Source: UBA5976 sp037137575 (GTDB lineage: Bacteria > Actinomycetota > Actinomycetes > S36-B12 > UBA5976). From it: DNA of 64,000 nucleotides. Below, in pieces: positions 61,456 through 64,000 of the stretch. The translations under genes were made by a program, and so were the position numbers. Every line of letters begins with the position of its first letter. Position 1 is the first letter of the stretch. A model generated the notes under the pieces. That model had not been told where the DNA came from. It did not search any database and was given only the letters and a program-made list of their open reading frames with translations. The DNA lies in the NCBI GenBank assembly GCA_037137575.1, contig JBAXKB010000002.1, positions 1 through 64,000 of the forward strand, read 5' to 3'.

Positions 61456-62643
61456 ATGAGTGAACCAACAAATCTGCCAGAGAATCGGCGCGGTCGCCGT
61501 TCGTCCAGCCCAGTAATAACTCCAACTGCTCCGCTAACCCAGAAAGCTGGAAACGTACTTTCCCGTCGAGATCGTCGATTAATCGTTATCACAGTAGGTT
61601 CAACGATTGCAGCCGGCATTTTTCATAGCTCGGGCGGCAATCAGATCATTTCATTTGTTGTTACTGCTTTCGCGCTAGCCGTAATGGCTAGCCTTGTTGG
61701 TCGCAGCGTGGAAGCGCTTGGAGATCGACTCGGACCCGGGCCAACTGGCCTCTTGCAATCATTTTTGGGAAATGTCCCAGAACTTTTCGTTGTGTTATTT
61801 AGTTTGAAAGCAGGCCTTTACACAGTTGCAAAAGCAACCATTGTTGGATCAATACTGGCAAATGTGTTGCTTATTCTCGGCGCAGCATTTATTGTCGGCG
61901 GCCTAAAAAATGGACGTCAGTACTTTAACCAAGTTGCAAGTCGCCAGTTAGCTGTCCTACTTGCGCTCAGTGTTTTTGCGCTGGCGATTCCTACTCTAAC
62001 TTTTGCGCTTGATACTCCCGCCGCAACACATGAGCGCGGAATCACAATTGGCGTGTCAATACTTCTACTGCTTCTGTTTGCGAGCTCCTTGCCTGATACA
62101 TTGCGCAAAGATAATCCAGACAATGTGGTATCTGGCTCCGACGCGGCTTTAGCTGCCAAGAGCGATGCTCATATTCACGGCGATTGGCCACTTGGCTTGG
62201 CGATTGGGATGTTGGCTCTTACTGGTGTTGGCGCGGCATTTGTCTCAGAATGGTTTGTCTCAGCACTTAGCCCAGCAATAACTGCGCTACACATAAGTGA
62301 AGCTTTTGCTGGCTTAATTATTGTCGCCATCGCCGGCAACGCTGTTGAAAACGTGGTTGGAATTAAGCTAGCTGCTCGTGGACAGGCCGATTACGCCTTG
62401 CAGATTATTTTGCAGTCGCCTGTTCAGGTAGCAATGACTATCGCCCCAATCGTGGCACTTGCAGCGCCACTAGTTGGAGCCGGTACTTTCACACTAGTTC
62501 TAAGTCCCCTGCTGCTCGCTGTGTTATTCATGGCAACACTAACCACGATAATTATCGTGGTTGATGGAGATTACACCTGGTTTGAAGGCGTCGCCCTTAT
62601 TGCTCTGTATTTAGCAATCGCACTTGCATTCTGGTGGGGTTAA
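61456..62643 (+). CDS. Ca2+/H+ antiporter (CaCA family)
   Basis: 395 aa with about eleven helices. The two inverted CaCA repeats are visible: GNVPELFVVLFSLKAG...GSILANVLLILG in the first half and AIAGNAVENVVGIKLAARGQADYALQI with ILQSPVQVAM in the second; conserved Glu and Asn/Gln residues line the cation path. A 40-residue basic N terminus precedes helix 1. TAGACT (61443-61448) ends 7 bp before the ATG: leaderless expected. Exact cation unproven. Confidence 0.88.
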   Translation: MSEPTNLPENRRGRRSSSPVITPTAPLTQKAGNVLSRRDRRLIVITVGSTIAAGIFHSSGGNQIISFVVTAFALAVMASLVGRSVEALGDRLGPGPTGLLQSFLGNVPELFVVLFSLKAGLYTVAKATIVGSILANVLLILGAAFIVGGLKNGRQYFNQVASRQLAVLLALSVFALAIPTLTFALDTPAATHERGITIGVSILLLLLFASSLPDTLRKDNPDNVVSGSDAALAAKSDAHIHGDWPLGLAIGMLALTGVGAAFVSEWFVSALSPAITALHISEAFAGLIIVAIAGNAVENVVGIKLAARGQADYALQIILQSPVQVAMTIAPIVALAAPLVGAGTFTLVLSPLLLAVLFMATLTTIIIVVDGDYTWFEGVALIALYLAIALAFWWG

Positions 62644-62649
62644 TCAAGG

Positions 62650-63624
62650 GTGAGTGTGCTCATCGAAAACATAGATGTTGCCGTAACGGCAATTTCTGCT
62701 GGACATCTTTGCGCAATCCCAACTGAAACCGTTTACGGGCTTGCCGCCGATGCACATAATCCGCAGGCGATTTCACGAATTTTCGCAGCAAAAAATCGGC
62801 CGCAGGATCACCCACTAATTATTCACGTGAGCGACATGGCGTGCGCGCTTGAATGGATGAGTGATTTACCAGCGTGGGCGAAGGAGTTAGCTCATGCGTG
62901 CTGGCCGGGTCCGTTAACTTTGGTGGCAAAGCGAACATCGCTTGCAACTGACCAAATCACTGGTGGGCAAAACACTGTCGCAGTGCGAGTACCGAATCAC
63001 TTAACTGCATTGAAATTGTTGGAATTGCTAAAAATGCAAGGAATTCTTGGGTTAGTTGCGCCAAGTGCAAACCGTTTCGGCCATGTTTCGCCAACAAATG
63101 CCCAACATGTGAATGCAGATTTAGGTGAATATCTATTTGCAAATGGTGATTTGATTCTTGATGGTGGCGAGTGTGGAGTTGGAATTGAATCAACAATTGT
63201 TTTAGCCACTGATGAGCACCCCGTAATTTTGCGACCCGGCGCGATCTCAGCAGAACAAATCGAGTCAATAACTGGTCGAAGGGTGCAACAGAACCAAGAT
63301 GGCGAGCCAAGAGTCTCTGGCGCATTAGCTTCGCATTACGCACCGCGAGCCAAAGTCGTCGTAATCTCAAATTTAGCCAACCAAAATTTTGAGCAAGGAT
63401 CTGGATTTATTGCCTTGGTAGAGGTGCAGACCCCGGTCGGTTTAGTTCGACTAGCCCAACCAGAAACATCTGTTGGTTTTGCCACCGAGCTGTACAAAGC
63501 ATTTCGCCGAGGTGACGAGTTGGAACTCGCAAACATTTACATATGGCTGCCGCCTGAATCTGGTATCGGACTAGCAATTGCCGATCGAGTACATAAGGCA
63601 GCTCATCCGGATAAGGAGATTTAA
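62650..63624 (+). CDS. threonylcarbamoyl-AMP synthase, Sua5 type
   Basis: 324 aa. Makes the TC-AMP intermediate for t6A37 in tRNA. YrdC domain: CAIPTETVYGLAADA, KNRPQDHPLIIHV, CWPGPLTLVAKR, VAPSANRFGHVSPT and ILDGGECGVGIESTIV. The C-terminal Sua5 extension starts about residue 210 with SGALASHYAPRAKVV. First GTG at 62650; the GTG at 62656 has AAGGG at better spacing and may be the real start. 6 bp after the antiporter, so probably co-transcribed. Confidence 0.92.
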   Translation: MSVLIENIDVAVTAISAGHLCAIPTETVYGLAADAHNPQAISRIFAAKNRPQDHPLIIHVSDMACALEWMSDLPAWAKELAHACWPGPLTLVAKRTSLATDQITGGQNTVAVRVPNHLTALKLLELLKMQGILGLVAPSANRFGHVSPTNAQHVNADLGEYLFANGDLILDGGECGVGIESTIVLATDEHPVILRPGAISAEQIESITGRRVQQNQDGEPRVSGALASHYAPRAKVVVISNLANQNFEQGSGFIALVEVQTPVGLVRLAQPETSVGFATELYKAFRRGDELELANIYIWLPPESGIGLAIADRVHKAAHPDKEI

Positions 63625-63626
63625 CC

Positions 63627-64000
63627 ATGAGCCCTATCGGTGAAGTCCTAATTGGCCTAATGATGGCAATTGGAATTGTAGGCACACTAATTCCAGTTTT
63701 GCCCGGATTAGTCCTAGTGTGGCTAGCAGCACTCGCGTGGACGATTCTTGACGGAGCAGACGCAACTCATTGGGTTATTTTTGCGCTTATGACGGTGATT
63801 TTTATTATTGGAATTGGGCTCTCGTTTTATATTCCAGCCAAGAGCGCCAAGAGCGAGACTTCGCCGCGCTGGACTTACCTTGTGGCATCACTTTTCGCCC
63901 TGATTGGCTTCTTCGTAATCCCGATTGTTGGTTTACCGCTTGGCTTCGCTTTCGGAGTTTTCATTTGCCACTTGATTTCCAGTCGAGAATTTCATCGCGC
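63627..64000 (+). CDS. DUF456 membrane protein (cut by window end)
   Basis: ATG at 63627 with an AAGGAG site, 2 bp after the Sua5-type gene. The first 124 codons are open to the edge. Three or four membrane helices with PVLPGLVLVWLAAL and a second P-G-L repeat (VGLPLGFAFGVF) match DUF456, small membrane proteins of unknown function. The 3' end lies outside. Confidence 0.8.
   Translation, partial: MSPIGEVLIGLMMAIGIVGTLIPVLPGLVLVWLAALAWTILDGADATHWVIFALMTVIFIIGIGLSFYIPAKSAKSETSPRWTYLVASLFALIGFFVIPIVGLPLGFAFGVFICHLISSREFHR

Noticed and set aside
1..64000. CRISPR array, prophage, insertion sequence or integrated element
   Set aside because: No regularly spaced repeats, transposase, integrase or phage structural genes; apart from the small cassette at 9437-9963 the window is core chromosome.

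Overview
The window looks like chromosome from a small, moderately low-GC (by eye below 50%) member of the Actinobacteria. The evidence is actinobacterial marker genes (mycothiol conjugate amidase mca, DUF501, DUF3817, DUF4307, an Rv3235-family protein, protein O-mannosyltransferase, a G5-domain cell-wall lytic protein, a Glp/GlpR-like division cluster) and gene orders that, as I recall them, match Mycobacterium tuberculosis in several blocks (Rv0991c-Rv0996, Rv1002c-Rv1026, Rv1080c-Rv1082, the secA/Rv3235 area). Very tight packing, convergent genes that share stop codons and many apparently leaderless starts fit a streamlined genome, for example a freshwater acI/Nanopelagicales-type lineage. 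That placement is inference only. I see no insertion sequence, prophage or CRISPR array.

Layout. 1-12,544: transcription/translation core on the minus strand: tRNA-Trp, secE, nusG, rplK, rplA, then rplJ-rplL, then rpoB-rpoC. It has recognisable RNA regulation: an L10-type leader with an attenuator before rplJ, intercistronic hairpins, a perfect 36-bp palindromic terminator after rplL and a separate rpoB promoter. A small toxin-antitoxin-like gene pair on the plus strand sits between rplA and rplJ. 12,747-20,188: aspartate aminotransferase, a CpaE-like ATPase/SAF-domain/HTH group, a hypothetical gene, an Rv3235-family gene and secA. 20,422-29,526: SpoIID-like secreted protein, a DUF3817/SURF1/small membrane protein/mca operon, DUF4307, greA, a DrrAB-type ABC exporter, an MFS transporter, msrA and a tRNA with anticodon UAA. 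29,585-42,221: a long minus-strand series ppx, DUF501, ftsB-like, eno, mazG, SurA_N-like lipoprotein, mfd, IMPase, pth, rplY, prs, glmU, tRNA-Gln. 42,362-53,111: TetR and MarR regulators, ispE-rsmA-G5/lytic protein-tatD, an acyltransferase/SGNH protein, metG, rsmI and PMT. 53,108-64,000: copper P-type ATPase, glpR/SepX-like gene, rimJ-like gene, a shortened moeA/glp, galU, 5-FCL, fmdB, a second SAF protein, a putative 3-methyladenine glycosylase family gene, a Ca2+/H+ antiporter, a Sua5-type enzyme and a DUF456 gene cut by the window end.

The most interesting signals are: (1) a MoeA/Glp homologue missing about 100 internal residues, including the family's DNSAMDGYA region, yet still in its conserved cluster with rimJ and a GlpR/SepX-like membrane protein, which suggests a division protein stripped of molybdopterin chemistry; (2) a two-gene TA-like cassette whose promoter/start is covered by a 9-bp inverted repeat; (3) a recurrent promoter layout with TAnnnT ending 6-7 bp before the start codon in at least eleven genes, predicting leaderless mRNAs; (4) a UAA-anticodon tRNA with a short variable arm; (5) ribosomal proteins L10 and L25 with low-complexity tails, L25 apparently lacking its usual second domain.
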